This document shows, in pieces, positions 7,529 to 16,679 of a stretch of DNA of 64,000 nt. The position numbers and the translations under genes are program-made. The DNA lies in the NCBI GenBank assembly GCA_023443225.1, contig JAEZVF010000073.1, positions 1 to 64,000 of the forward strand. The letters are read 5' to 3'. The notes under the pieces were generated by a model. The model was not told the DNA's origin. It saw only the letters and a list, made by a program, of their open reading frames with translations, and ran no database searches. Position 1 is the first letter of the stretch, and every line of letters starts with the position of its first letter. The DNA is from Bacillota bacterium. Lineage in GTDB: Bacteria; Bacillota; Clostridia; Lachnospirales; Lachnospiraceae.

Positions 7529-10111
7529 TTAGTTAACTGTAATTGTTTTGTCAACAATAACTTTAAGTGGAACTATAACAGTATCGTCAACTGTAACATT
7601 AATCTTAAGTGATTTAATGTGGTATTGATTATTACGTAATACAACAACATCACTATCAACAATATCATTAGAATTAAATGATACTTCATTGCCTTCATAT
7701 TCAAATTTCATTAAATCTACTATAGCAGCATTCAAATTACCTGCATTACTAGCTTCTTGCTTTATTTCCTTAACCATTAAAGGACTCTGAGTGTCTTTAA
7801 TAGTAAAGCTACCAGTTAATTCAGTAAAGTTGTTACCATCTACAGCATACTTATGAGCAGCAGCATCCGTAATCTTGTGATTAGGAACTCTAACCTTTAC
7901 TGAATAAGTAACTTCATTTGAAGGTTTAATATCTGCATTTTTAATTGCACCACCACTTGTAACAGTCAATGCTTTAAAGGTAAGTTCAGAATAATCTCCA
8001 TTTGTTGCTAATGCATTAGTATGAGTAGCAATTACAGAAGAAGTAACAGCATCATTGCCTTTTTTGATTTCTATACCATCTCCAAGACCAGCAGCATCAA
8101 CAGAAGGAGTTCCTAGGAAAGGTACATATCCAATGATAGTTCCATTCTGAGTAATAGCAACCTTAAGTTTAATGTCCTGAGAAGTTGACTTTCTGTCAAC
8201 TTTAATATCAACACCACTATTATCAACTACTAACACATAACCAACAGAAGTACCAGTAGGTGTTTGTACATTAACAGTTACAGGTAATGTATAGCCGCCT
8301 GCTTTGATTGTATAGTTGTAAGTACCAGCTGTTGCATTTGGAGCGCTAAAGCTTACTTTATCATCTTGAGTAAGATCAGCTAAAGCATAACCAGCTGCTT
8401 TTGTTACTCCTGAAGGAGTTCCGGTACATGTAACTTCAATATCGTTTTCAGCTGCTTTTGTTTCTCCAGGCATCTTATCACCATATTGATCTTTTACTTC
8501 AACACTGATTGATTGTTTATCAACAACAGTAGTGGAGTTAGATAATTTAAGGCTAGTTTTTCCAAGTACCAATTGGTATGCTTTTCTCTTAGCTACAACG
8601 TTAACAGGAAGTGATAAAACAACTTTACCATCAACATCTTTAACAAGAACATAAGCAGAACCTTCTTTAACAGCTACAACATCAGCACTAAGATCGCCAT
8701 TATTATATAATAACATAGCATCTTTGTTAGAGGATTCTAAAGAGTATCCACTAGTAATAACTTCATCATTAGAATCTTTTAGGTAAACAAATACTTTCTT
8801 ATTTGAGTCTTCAAGAGCAAGTTTGTCATTTAAAGCTGACTGTGACCAGCTTGAAGGTTTACTATCTCCTACATGGAGTTTAGTTTCTTTCATAGTGAGA
8901 GCATTCTTATCAACTGCTGTGATAGTAAGATCTGTTGTGATAGTTCCTACTTCCTTACCATCTTTGTATTCCCATGTGTGATAAGTAGCAGTCGCTTTTG
9001 CAGTATCACCAATTTTGTTTAATGTGAGCTTCTTACCGCTGGTATAACCGTCTTTGATATCGGTGATATCAAAAGTAATCTTAGTATCTTTAACTTCTGA
9101 GTAAGAATTTGATGATAATTCAACACCATTAGCATCCTTAGCCAATACTTTGATTTCAGTTGCAACAGTAGCAGGAACAGTAGCAGGAGTAATTGCTAAA
9201 GTAGCTACTTTGTTATCAGTTGCAACAAAGCTTGCTGTCACATCTTTGTATGTTACTGTATAGCTCTTTCCATCATTGATGTCAGCGAATGTTTCAACTG
9301 TAACTTTCTTACCATCAACTGAAACTGCTTTAACAGCAATTGTTGTTTTGTAAGTATCATTAACGATAGAGAAATCTGCTGCTTTAGCATCTTTCATATC
9401 AGCATTAAAGAATACATCAAGTTTAGTTACGGACTGTTGTGTTGCTTTTTCGATACCTAATACAGCATTAACTTCTTGTGTATCTTTAGCAATAACTTTG
9501 CCGTTCTTAGCATTTTTAGCTTCAGCTACAACTACGTATTCGCCTAATTCAGTAACTGTAAGGTTACCTTTATTGTCGATTGTTGCTTTTGTTGTTGCTT
9601 TGCCATCTTTGTCAGTTACTGACCAGTATGTAACGCTAGTAGCGTTTGCTGGAGTAATTTTTCTGCTGAATTTAACAGCTTCGCTTGTAGGGAATTTTGT
9701 TACGTCAGCTTTTGTTACGATATCAACTGCTGTAGCGGATACTTTAAGAGTAACTGCATCGCCTGCTGATTTAACTAATTTCTTACCTTTGTAGAATTTA
9801 GCTGTTACAACAACAGGTGCATTCTTAGCTGCTGTAGCGCCTTCTGTATCTACAGAGAGAACTGTTTTAGTTCCTGTTTTTTTGGAAAGGTCTACATACT
9901 TTGCACCTTTTCCGGATACTACCCATTTAACGGTATATCCTTTTGCGTTCTTTGCTGCATATGAGTAAGTCTTACCCTCATATACATTTACATAACGTTT
10001 TGCTAAGTTTGGTGTAGCTGCTGCTGAAGCAGATGCTGCTGGAGCTGCTGTAGATGCTACCATAGCAAACGCTAATACGAACGACAATTTCTTAAAGAAA
10101 TTCTTCTTCAT
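7529..10111 (-). CDS. large secreted Ig-like protein, probable S-layer protein
   Basis: The 860-residue precursor has a classical signal peptide with an Ala-rich cleavage region (residues 1-31). The rest is almost entirely Lys/Thr/Val/Asp-rich beta-type sequence, with stretches resembling bacterial Ig-like domains (Big family), such as TVTYKDVTASFVATDNKVATL near residues 285-305. There are no SLH repeats, no catalytic motif and no transmembrane anchor. A strong AAGGAGG site (10122-10128), a near-consensus promoter 130 bases upstream and a strong terminator point to very high expression. These features fit a self-assembling surface-layer or other major envelope protein. How it attaches to the wall is not visible. 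That it is the S-layer subunit is my inference. Confidence 0.7.
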   Translation of the reverse strand: MKKNFFKKLSFVLAFAMVASTAAPAASASAAATPNLAKRYVNVYEGKTYSYAAKNAKGYTVKWVVSGKGAKYVDLSKKTGTKTVLSVDTEGATAAKNAPVVVTAKFYKGKKLVKSAGDAVTLKVSATAVDIVTKADVTKFPTSEAVKFSRKITPANATSVTYWSVTDKDGKATTKATIDNKGNLTVTELGEYVVVAEAKNAKNGKVIAKDTQEVNAVLGIEKATQQSVTKLDVFFNADMKDAKAADFSIVNDTYKTTIAVKAVSVDGKKVTVETFADINDGKSYTVTYKDVTASFVATDNKVATLAITPATVPATVATEIKVLAKDANGVELSSNSYSEVKDTKITFDITDIKDGYTSGKKLTLNKIGDTAKATATYHTWEYKDGKEVGTITTDLTITAVDKNALTMKETKLHVGDSKPSSWSQSALNDKLALEDSNKKVFVYLKDSNDEVITSGYSLESSNKDAMLLYNNGDLSADVVAVKEGSAYVLVKDVDGKVVLSLPVNVVAKRKAYQLVLGKTSLKLSNSTTVVDKQSISVEVKDQYGDKMPGETKAAENDIEVTCTGTPSGVTKAAGYALADLTQDDKVSFSAPNATAGTYNYTIKAGGYTLPVTVNVQTPTGTSVGYVLVVDNSGVDIKVDRKSTSQDIKLKVAITQNGTIIGYVPFLGTPSVDAAGLGDGIEIKKGNDAVTSSVIATHTNALATNGDYSELTFKALTVTSGGAIKNADIKPSNEVTYSVKVRVPNHKITDAAAHKYAVDGNNFTELTGSFTIKDTQSPLMVKEIKQEASNAGNLNAAIVDLMKFEYEGNEVSFNSNDIVDSDVVVLRNNQYHIKSLKINVTVDDTVIVPLKVIVDKTITVN

Positions 10112-10241
10112 ATTCTTTCTTCCTCCTTAAAATATATGGTTTGTATTATATTTTTTATGCTCTGCGATAGACGGCTTACAAAATACAGTAAAATCAACGT
10201 CTGCAGACATATTTAAATATAATCGTTCCAATAACAAGATG

Positions 10242-10270
10242 ATTATAACAATATTCAAACAAAAGGTCAA
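10242..10270 (-). promoter_or_regulatory. sigma-A promoter of the large surface protein gene
   Basis: On the minus strand TTGACC (10265-10270) and TATAAT (10242-10247) are separated by exactly 17 bases. This predicts transcription from about 10235 and a 5' leader of about 125 nt before the ATG at 10111. The match is 11 of 12 to consensus. Confidence 0.8.
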
Positions 10271-10619
10271 GTCTTTTTACCTATTAATTTACTTTTTATA
10301 CAATCGATGGAAGTCACTGTTTAACCGAGTTTTAGCCTTATTTTTGACACATTTCAACACATTTTTCAAAGTGGATTCTTGTGCCAATAATAGGATAATT
10401 ATGGTAACCTTTCAAACCAATTGTATCTCTTGTTTGACTGTTTCATTCTTTATTGAATGATTATATTCAAGTCAATTAGTGAAGTTTCAAACAAACTGTG
10501 CACTAGAGTTTTGACTTAACTCTATAATGCACCTTGTTTGTGTCAGATTTATGTCACGCTTTTGTCATAAACAGTTTATTTTTTTGTAATATCTTCGTCA
10601 AGGATAGTAAAACAGTTAT
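10271..10619. other. gene-free AT-rich spacer between thrC and the surface protein promoter
   Basis: No credible gene is visible. A loosely paired hairpin lies at about 10493-10543 (CAAAC with GTTTG, TGCA with TGCA, AGAGTT with AACTCT). It could end the thrC transcript, but it lacks a T-run. Confidence 0.4.
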
Positions 10620-12104
10620 TTAATATAGAAACTCTTCTACTGTTTTCTGCATCTGATTCTTGTCACACACTTTTGTATGAAGGATTGCTGCAGTACGGAT
10701 TTCTTCAATAGCCTGCGGAACATCAGTTCCTGCAATTTTGCTTAATTCATCCACCAGTTCAAAATCCGTCATGGAGTTATATTTGTCATCAATTGCATTC
10801 ATAACACTTCTTGTAAACTTATAAGGGCTTGCAGTAGAAGCTATGATTGTAACATTCTTATCCTTAGAAGCTACTACATATTTATTAAACACGCCGGCCG
10901 CTACTGCCGTATGAGTATCCACCACATATCCGGTATCTTCATATATTTTTTTAATTGTATCTGCAGTTTCCTGTTCTGATGTATATCCAGCAACAAAGTC
11001 TTCCATCTGCTTCTTCATCTCTTCGGTGATTTCGTATTGACCTTTTGAGCTTAACGCTTTCATTAATTCCGAGGTCTTTTCCGAACTTTTTCCTGCAATC
11101 TGGAAAATCAAGCGTTCTAGATTACTGGAGATTAAGATATCCATAGATGGTGAAGATGTTAATATAAATTCTCGATTTCTGTCGTATACACCAGAATTAA
11201 AGAAGTCAAACAATACCTTGTTATCATTGGAAGCACAGATTAGCTTGTCAATAGGAACTCCCATATTCTTTGCATAATATGCTGCCAGTATATTTCCAAA
11301 GTTACCGGTAGGTACTACGACGTTTATTTTCTCACCGTCTGCAATTTTGCCATTCTTATAAAGATTAGCATAGGAATATACATAATAAACAATTTGTGGT
11401 ACCAATCTTCCTATGTTAATAGAATTGGCCGAAGAGAATTGGTATCCCTTGGATTTCATATCTGCTGCTAAACCTTTATTGTTAAACATTTCCTTTACGC
11501 CATTTTGCGCATCATCAAAATTCCCACTAATTCCAACTACATGAGTATTCTTTCCTTTTTGTGTTGTCATCTGCTTCTCTTGAATCGGACTAACTCCATC
11601 CTTCGGGTAGAATACAATTATCTTTGTCCCCTCAACATCTGCAAAACCAGCCAACGCGGCTTTCCCTGTATCTCCAGAGGTAGCAGTAAGGATTACAATC
11701 TCATCCTTTACCTGGTTTTTCTTTGCTGCAGTTGTTAATAAATGAGGTAATATGGATAATGCCATATCTTTAAATGCTATAGTCGCACCATGAAACAATT
11801 CAAGGTAATACGCACCATCCGCATATACTAGGGGTGCAATCTCTTCTGTATCGAATTTCTGATCATAAGCTTTATTAATACAATTCTTAAGCTCCTCTTC
11901 GGTAAAATCCGTAAAAAATAACTTCATAACTTCATATGCGGTTTCCTGATAAGTCATCCCGGAAAGTTCTTTCATTCCAACAATTAGTTTTGGAATTTGA
12001 ACTGGTACAAATAATCCACCATCATCTGCCAAACCTTTCAGGATTGCTTTCGAAGCTGTTATTGGTTCACTGTTGCTGCGTGTACTTTGATACATTAGGT
12101 CCAT
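10620..12104 (-). CDS. thrC: threonine synthase
   Basis: The 494-residue protein converts O-phospho-L-homoserine to L-threonine with pyridoxal phosphate, the last step of threonine synthesis in the cytoplasm. Seen: the N-terminal YQSTR and DGGLFVP segments of the long (fungal/enterobacterial-type) threonine synthases; the PLP-binding lysine in TIAFKDMALS (K112); ATSGDTGKAAL (141-151), which holds the cofactor phosphate; and VVPTGNFGNILAAYYAK. Length is normal. An AAGAGGAAT site precedes the ATG. It appears to be a single-gene unit with its own promoter at 12172-12200 rather than part of a hom-thrB operon. Confidence 0.95.
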   Translation of the reverse strand: MDLMYQSTRSNSEPITASKAILKGLADDGGLFVPVQIPKLIVGMKELSGMTYQETAYEVMKLFFTDFTEEELKNCINKAYDQKFDTEEIAPLVYADGAYYLELFHGATIAFKDMALSILPHLLTTAAKKNQVKDEIVILTATSGDTGKAALAGFADVEGTKIIVFYPKDGVSPIQEKQMTTQKGKNTHVVGISGNFDDAQNGVKEMFNNKGLAADMKSKGYQFSSANSINIGRLVPQIVYYVYSYANLYKNGKIADGEKINVVVPTGNFGNILAAYYAKNMGVPIDKLICASNDNKVLFDFFNSGVYDRNREFILTSSPSMDILISSNLERLIFQIAGKSSEKTSELMKALSSKGQYEITEEMKKQMEDFVAGYTSEQETADTIKKIYEDTGYVVDTHTAVAAGVFNKYVVASKDKNVTIIASTASPYKFTRSVMNAIDDKYNSMTDFELVDELSKIAGTDVPQAIEEIRTAAILHTKVCDKNQMQKTVEEFLY

Positions 12105-12171
12105 ATTTGTTCATTCCTCTTTCTGAGTATTTGATTATTAATGTTTCATATTCAGTGTTTGAATTTTCTGT

Positions 12172-12200
12172 ATTATAACACGTTTGTTTTTTCTGTACAA
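12172..12200 (-). promoter_or_regulatory. probable thrC promoter
   Basis: The minus strand has TTGTAC (12195-12200), a 17-base spacer and a perfect TATAAT (12172-12177), about 70 bases upstream of the thrC start. The -35 box is weak. Confidence 0.55.
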
Positions 12201-12210
12201 CATATAAAAG

Positions 12211-12249
12211 AAAAAAATCCAGACAACCCTAAGGACATTTGCCCGGATT
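12211..12249 (-). terminator. intrinsic terminator after the SleB-like gene
   Basis: 12216-12226 pairs with 12239-12249 (11 bp including two G-U pairs on the minus strand). A run of seven T follows on the minus strand (complement of 12211-12217). It lies 23 bases past the stop of the hydrolase gene. Confidence 0.85.
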
Positions 12250-12271
12250 GATTGGATTTTTTCAGAACATA

Positions 12272-13162
12272 CTACTTAAAAAATTCGTGTCCACCATATT
12301 CGAATAAGAAATCTAAGTTTCTATCAAACCAGCTCATGCTGCTCTTATCCGCTTTTGATCTTGCAGAAAAATACAATGCACCTTTTGAATAATCTTCTCC
12401 CTCCAGAGCTCGCTTTACTGCAGTTTTTGTATCCTTTGAGATTTTAACTGACCAGTACCGCTTATCTCTAATCGGTGAAAACTGATAGGTATTACCATCT
12501 TTTTGGAATACAACTCCCTCAACGGTATTTGGGAAGGATTCATCCTTCACTCTGTTCAAGATTACATTTGCAACAAGGATTTTACCCTTGACATTTTCCC
12601 CTGTAGCTTCCGCTTCTACGATTCGTCTAAGTATCTCGATCTCTGAATCAGATAAATCGATTACTTGTTTCTTCTTTTTCTTCTTCTCTGTTTTTTCTGT
12701 TTCCCCTGTTTTGTCAGCAGTCTTTTCACTAGATTCCTTCGTTTCTAATTTATTCTCCTCATCAGTTGAACCGTTATCAACCTTGGCAGCTGCTCCTATC
12801 TGTATGGAGTTTGCCTCTGTATTTTTGTTATTTACCAATATCTGTGCTGTACTGTAGTATGTTGTTTCTCCTGCTGCCATTAATCTCAAGTTACATTGTT
12901 CCTTTTGTCTGGTTCGTATTACTGCTTCATTAGCTGTTTCTTCTACCATTTCTCCGACCACTGGAGTTACTACTTGTGCTTTCACATGAGTTTCCGGTTG
13001 GTTATTTGCGTCGTAGATATAGTCAGGACTTAGTATAAATAAGGCTGTAGCCATCGTGTATGCAATTACTCCTGCATGCATCTTATACTTTCCGATACCA
13101 GGTGGTAAAAATTTTGCTATCGGTTTTTTAATCCTTTGAAGAAACGAGTGTATTTTTAGCAT
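12272..13162 (-). CDS. SleB-type cell wall hydrolase
   Basis: The 296-residue protein has one N-terminal hydrophobic segment (about residues 30-46), which acts as signal or anchor. A Glu/Lys/Thr-rich linker with a poly-lysine patch (about 155-166) follows, then a C-terminal Hydrolase_2 (SleB/CwlJ) domain from about residue 168. The domain shows the family's catalytic Glu in IVEAEATGE (181-189), ANVILNRVKD, YQFSPI and an ending typical of the family (HEFFK). Such enzymes cleave peptidoglycan as lytic transglycosylases or amidases, classically the spore cortex during germination. Lachnospiraceae often carry several copies used in vegetative growth, so a spore role is not certain. The gene has its own promoter and terminator. 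Confidence 0.85.
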   Translation of the reverse strand: MLKIHSFLQRIKKPIAKFLPPGIGKYKMHAGVIAYTMATALFILSPDYIYDANNQPETHVKAQVVTPVVGEMVEETANEAVIRTRQKEQCNLRLMAAGETTYYSTAQILVNNKNTEANSIQIGAAAKVDNGSTDEENKLETKESSEKTADKTGETEKTEKKKKKKQVIDLSDSEIEILRRIVEAEATGENVKGKILVANVILNRVKDESFPNTVEGVVFQKDGNTYQFSPIRDKRYWSVKISKDTKTAVKRALEGEDYSKGALYFSARSKADKSSMSWFDRNLDFLFEYGGHEFFK

Positions 13163-13263
13163 ACATACATCCTCTCTTCTATTTTAATTTAACTCCCGAC
13201 GATTCGGAAGTATTCTGCAACGAAAAGAAATTTACCATGAATTTCATTTTGTGCTCATCATGC

Positions 13264-13291
13264 ATTATATCACCCACCCATTTTGTGTCAA
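13264..13291 (-). promoter_or_regulatory. promoter of the SleB-like hydrolase gene
   Basis: The minus strand has consensus TTGACA (13286-13291), a 16-base spacer and consensus TATAAT (13264-13269), about 100 bases upstream of the start codon. Confidence 0.75.
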
Positions 13292-13700
13292 TAAGTTTGT
13301 TTAAACTTTGGATGATACAGCAATAATTATCTAACAATATTTTCCATTAGTATGCGTTTTGTACATATTTTCACTTTACTATTTGCCATTATTTAGTTAT
13401 TATATACAGTAATATTTTAACTAATTGTTAAGCATTTATTAATAATTGTGCACATCTTTATTTTATTTATTCAATATAATAACAATTCTATCTTTGTCGA
13501 ATGCCTTAAAGTGTTGAATTTAGTAGTTTTTTCAGTTTTTTACGAAGAATTGTCGTTCATATATATGTAATATTTTCGTAACATTTAAAATGCTTGATTT
13601 TGTACGTGATTCAATAGGTTCTTAACTAAATATGCACAATCATTTTCAGGTAATTCTTATTCGAATTCTTCTATGCAAATAGAATAAAACCATTCTATAT
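13292..13700. other. AT-rich gene-free region
   Basis: This is the long divergent spacer between the hydrolase and the AP2 gene. It is very AT-rich and has stops in all frames. I see no RNA gene or repeat in it. Confidence 0.5.
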
Positions 13701-13729
13701 TTGACAAAGAATACTAATTATGATGTAAT
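13701..13729 (+). promoter_or_regulatory. promoter of the AP2-domain gene
   Basis: Consensus TTGACA (13701-13706), a 17-base spacer and TGTAAT (13724-13729). The predicted transcription start, near 13736, leaves a short leader before the TTG start at 13784. Confidence 0.65.
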
Positions 13730-13783
13730 TGTAATTGATTCTTCAATGATTGGAATGATAGGATGAAAGCAAGGAGGTATCCA

Positions 13784-14584
13784 TTGTCTAAATTGCCCGG
13801 TGTATATGAAGCTGTGAAAAAGAATGGAGAAATTTATTATAGAGCATCGATAACTTATAAAGAGAAACATATCAGTCTTGGTAGTCGTTCTACTGCAAGG
13901 GAAGCTAATTTGGCCTATGAGACTGCTGTAGATATACTTAGAAGCAATCGATATGAGATAGATGATTATAATCCTGAATTTCATTTGTCTTTTGATAAAT
14001 GGATAATCTTATTAAATCTTCGAGATAATGGCATATACTTTAGAAACCCAATTTATTTGAAGAAAAGTTATTTCGTCTATTATATTAATAGGAAACTTCT
14101 TCTTAAGTTTGATGTTGATGATCTCTTTTATTATGCCAATCACAGGATTATTCAGCGAGGAGGATATCTGTATGTATCAGATTATGGAATGCAAACAAAC
14201 CTATTAACTAGATATGGAATAAAGAATTTTGCTGTTCCTGGACGTGATTATATTTTTGTTAATGGAGATACCACAGATTACCGTTATGGTAATATAGAGG
14301 TCATAAACCGTTATTATGGTGTTCAAAAATCTTTACAAAAAGGCAAAACTATATATACGGCTAAAATTCATATCAATGGAGATTACTTAATAGGAAGGTA
14401 TCCAACAGAAAATGAAGCTGCGATTGCCTATAATAAGGCAGCAAGAGTATTACGTGAAAGGGGAATAACGAAAAACTACCCGGAGAATTACATATATGAT
14501 ATTGGAGAAATTGAATATGCAAGAATATATAATCTTGTGCGAATTTCCAAACGAATACGAGAGTTTAATCAAACAAAGAATTAG
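13784..14584 (+). CDS. AP2-domain protein with degenerate HNH-like centre
   Basis: An ATG at 13763 is in frame, but AAGGAGGT (13771-13778) lies inside that reading. TTG at 13784, five bases after it, is therefore the likely start, giving 266 residues. Two AP2-like DNA-binding segments are visible: near the N-terminus (GVYEAVKKNGEIYYRASITY through LGSRSTAREANLAYETAV) and near the C-terminus (GVQKSLQKGKTIYTAKIHIN through GRYPTENEAAIAYNKAARVL). Between them YIFVNGDTTDYRYGNIEVIN resembles the second half of an HNH endonuclease (a D-x-R-x-x-N-I pattern), but the usual His-His pair is absent. Free-standing AP2-HNH proteins are typically homing endonucleases; this copy is probably not cleavage-competent and might have become a regulator. 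The exact function is unknown. Confidence 0.75.
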   Translation: MSKLPGVYEAVKKNGEIYYRASITYKEKHISLGSRSTAREANLAYETAVDILRSNRYEIDDYNPEFHLSFDKWIILLNLRDNGIYFRNPIYLKKSYFVYYINRKLLLKFDVDDLFYYANHRIIQRGGYLYVSDYGMQTNLLTRYGIKNFAVPGRDYIFVNGDTTDYRYGNIEVINRYYGVQKSLQKGKTIYTAKIHINGDYLIGRYPTENEAAIAYNKAARVLRERGITKNYPENYIYDIGEIEYARIYNLVRISKRIREFNQTKN

Positions 14585-14606
14585 TTTGGGTGCCATAAGG
14601 CCCAAA
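14585..14606 (+). terminator. short hairpin directly after the AP2 gene
   Basis: TTTGGG (14585-14590) pairs with CCCAAA (14601-14606), starting right after the stop codon. The same sequence type recurs at 35558-35653. It could be a weak terminator or a copy of a small repeat. Confidence 0.4.
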
Positions 14607-14795
14607 TCAAGTATTAAGGTAATAAATTAATAAATTAAATTTCGATTATTTCAAAAAAAAGCTACATTTTTTCATTTTATGTGTTATAATATGTTTTATA
14701 TTAATCTTCTTCCTTTTTCATATTCCTTAAACGATGCCACTTGGATTTATTCATTGTACTTTTGGATAATCCTGGTGGCTCATTTATTGGAATTT

Positions 14796-15725
14796 CTATT
14801 TCTTTTCTTTGGCCCCCTTATGATGCCTAGCAGTATGACGTTTCCTTAATGGATTAAGTAAGCAACCGGAACACCAAATCAAGAATGCAGAAATAACCAA
14901 CTGGATCGTCATACTTAATAAAAACCATTGATTATGGTAATGGACAGAGATTATACCAAAATTTCGGAAAAATTTAATCAGATTTGAGCCAGTTCCAATC
15001 TGATTTTCAATCATAGTAAAACAAGAAATAATTGGATTCACTAATAAAATTAAGAATACATTGCCTGTATCAGGAAGCTTTTTAATCTCATCTGCTTCAA
15101 TAAAACGATTGATATATAATCCTTTCACAGAAGCTATCCCGTAAAGTAGTAAAAGCGTTCCAATTCCAACAAGCAACAACGCTCCATAAGTAGATACCGT
15201 AGCCACAGTTGTTTTTTTAAATAATGTTGAGAAGAAGATTCCGATACTTCCTATATAAACTGCGGTAACAGTAATTAAAACCATAAATTCTAGTAAATCA
15301 TGAAAAGTTATACCGCCAATGGAAAACGTTAAAGCCAACACTGGCAGGCTGGAAAAAGCCAAAAGAAGTATCATACTAATAGAAGATGCTAATTTACCTA
15401 GTATGATCTGAAATGGAGTTAATTTGGTCGTCAGTAGAATCTCTAATGTCTGGCGCTCTCTTTCCCCGGATATAGAAGCCGAAGTGAAAGCCGGTACCGT
15501 AAATAGAACCAGACCAAATTCCAATGCAGTGATAATTGAATAAACCTGAAGAATATCAGAATAATTAACTGTTCCACCGTATTTACTGTCATATTCAAAT
15601 GTTACATAAAATGCAAACAAGCCGAACAATGCCAACAAACCATTATACCCGAATAAAAGGATTGCTGTTCGCATACTTCGCACACTGGTCTTTAACTCTT
15701 TCTGATATACAGGATTTATCTTCAT
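14796..15725 (-). CDS. ABC-2 type permease of the sensor-linked exporter
   Basis: The protein has six to seven hydrophobic segments and the ABC-2 membrane-protein signature in its first third (SGERERQTLEILLTTKLTPF, the cytosolic coupling segment). It forms the membrane channel for the ATPase encoded just upstream. An in-frame ATG at 15737 lacks a ribosome binding site. The ATG at 15725 sits five to six bases after GGAGGTG, so I use it (309 residues). It is the last gene of the five-gene operon that begins with the response regulator. After the TAG stop, the neighbouring frame stays open to about 14701 and reads like protein (IEIPINEPPGLSKSTMNKSK). An A-rich stretch precedes the stop, so a frameshift may have shortened the C-terminus. 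Substrate unknown. Confidence 0.85.
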   Translation of the reverse strand: MKINPVYQKELKTSVRSMRTAILLFGYNGLLALFGLFAFYVTFEYDSKYGGTVNYSDILQVYSIITALEFGLVLFTVPAFTSASISGERERQTLEILLTTKLTPFQIILGKLASSISMILLLAFSSLPVLALTFSIGGITFHDLLEFMVLITVTAVYIGSIGIFFSTLFKKTTVATVSTYGALLLVGIGTLLLLYGIASVKGLYINRFIEADEIKKLPDTGNVFLILLVNPIISCFTMIENQIGTGSNLIKFFRNFGIISVHYHNQWFLLSMTIQLVISAFLIWCSGCLLNPLRKRHTARHHKGAKEKK

Positions 15726-15754
15726 AGCCACCTCCATGTTTGCTTGAATTAAGT

Positions 15755-16678
15755 TTACTCTTCTTTTTGTGTGATTTGCAAAAATAAAGTTTCTAAATCA
15801 CTGTCTTCTCGTGCAAATGAGGACACCCCTACCTCGTTTTGAACCATCTCTGCAAGCAATGCAGCTTCTTCTTTCTCATTTCCAGAAAAATAAACAGATA
15901 TGCTATTGTCTAAAATAGTAACGTTTAAAACTAGTTTGTTCTGTTTTAATATCTCAATTGCATATTCTTGTTTGTCTGTAATCTTCATAACCAAAGGTCT
16001 GGATGTACCTCTCATAGTCAAAATTTCATCAACTGTTCCTTTGACTACCATCTTTCCTTTTTCTATAATGCCTATATGAGTACACACCTGCGCCAACTCG
16101 GGCAGGATGTGTGAACTGATTACGATAGTTTTGCCTCTCTTATGAAGTTCTTTTAATATTTCCTTCATCTCATACCTTGCTCTAGGATCCAAACCAGAGG
16201 CCAGCTCGTCGAGTATCACCAATTCCGGATCGTGAACTATACTCCTTGCAAGACATAATCTTTGTTTCATACCCCGGGACATATCATCAACATAGGAATT
16301 GGCTTGATCCTCTAACTGCACCAATGCAAGCAGATCCATACACCGTCTTCTCGCTTTCATTCCAGACAAACCATAGATAGATGCATAAAATTCCATATAT
16401 TCGATTGCTTTCAGATTGTCATATACTCCAAAGAAATCAGGCATATAGCCAATCTTACCCTTTAACATTTTTATATTCTTATGAGCATTGATACCATCAA
16501 CAATTACATCTCCAGAATCTGCCGATAATAACCCGCAAATAATCTTCATTGTTGTAGTTTTTCCAGCTCCATTCGGGCCAACGAAACCAAAAATTTCTCC
16601 CTTACTTATGGCTAAGCTTAAATTATCGAGAGCGGAAACTTTACCATATCTTTTTACAAGATTTCGAATCTCAAGCAT
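15755..16678 (-). CDS. ABC transporter ATPase of the sensor-linked exporter
   Basis: The frame is open further upstream, but the ATG at 16678 (MLEIRNLVKRYG) has AAGGAGG eight bases before it and follows the stop of the preceding gene by one base, so it is the start (307 residues). The ATPase domain shows Walker A GPNGAGKTT (34-42), a signature loop SRGMKQRL in place of the canonical LSGGQ, and Walker B LVILDELASGLDP with the catalytic Glu. A C-terminal extension of about 80 residues is typical for ABC-2 drug- or envelope-type transporters. It powers the permease encoded just downstream. The coupling of stop and start predicts co-translation with the 872-residue protein. Confidence 0.92.
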   Translation of the reverse strand: MLEIRNLVKRYGKVSALDNLSLAISKGEIFGFVGPNGAGKTTTMKIICGLLSADSGDVIVDGINAHKNIKMLKGKIGYMPDFFGVYDNLKAIEYMEFYASIYGLSGMKARRRCMDLLALVQLEDQANSYVDDMSRGMKQRLCLARSIVHDPELVILDELASGLDPRARYEMKEILKELHKRGKTIVISSHILPELAQVCTHIGIIEKGKMVVKGTVDEILTMRGTSRPLVMKITDKQEYAIEILKQNKLVLNVTILDNSISVYFSGNEKEEAALLAEMVQNEVGVSSFAREDSDLETLFLQITQKEE

Positions 16679-16679
16679 A

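Noticed and set aside
10239..10460. A 73-codon plus-strand frame between thrC and the surface protein gene
   Set aside because: It overlaps the well-supported minus-strand promoter, has no ribosome binding site and no recognisable sequence.
10493..10543. thrC terminator or threonine-responsive leader
   Set aside because: The hairpin is weakly paired and lies downstream of thrC; no T-box or attenuator features are seen upstream of thrC either.
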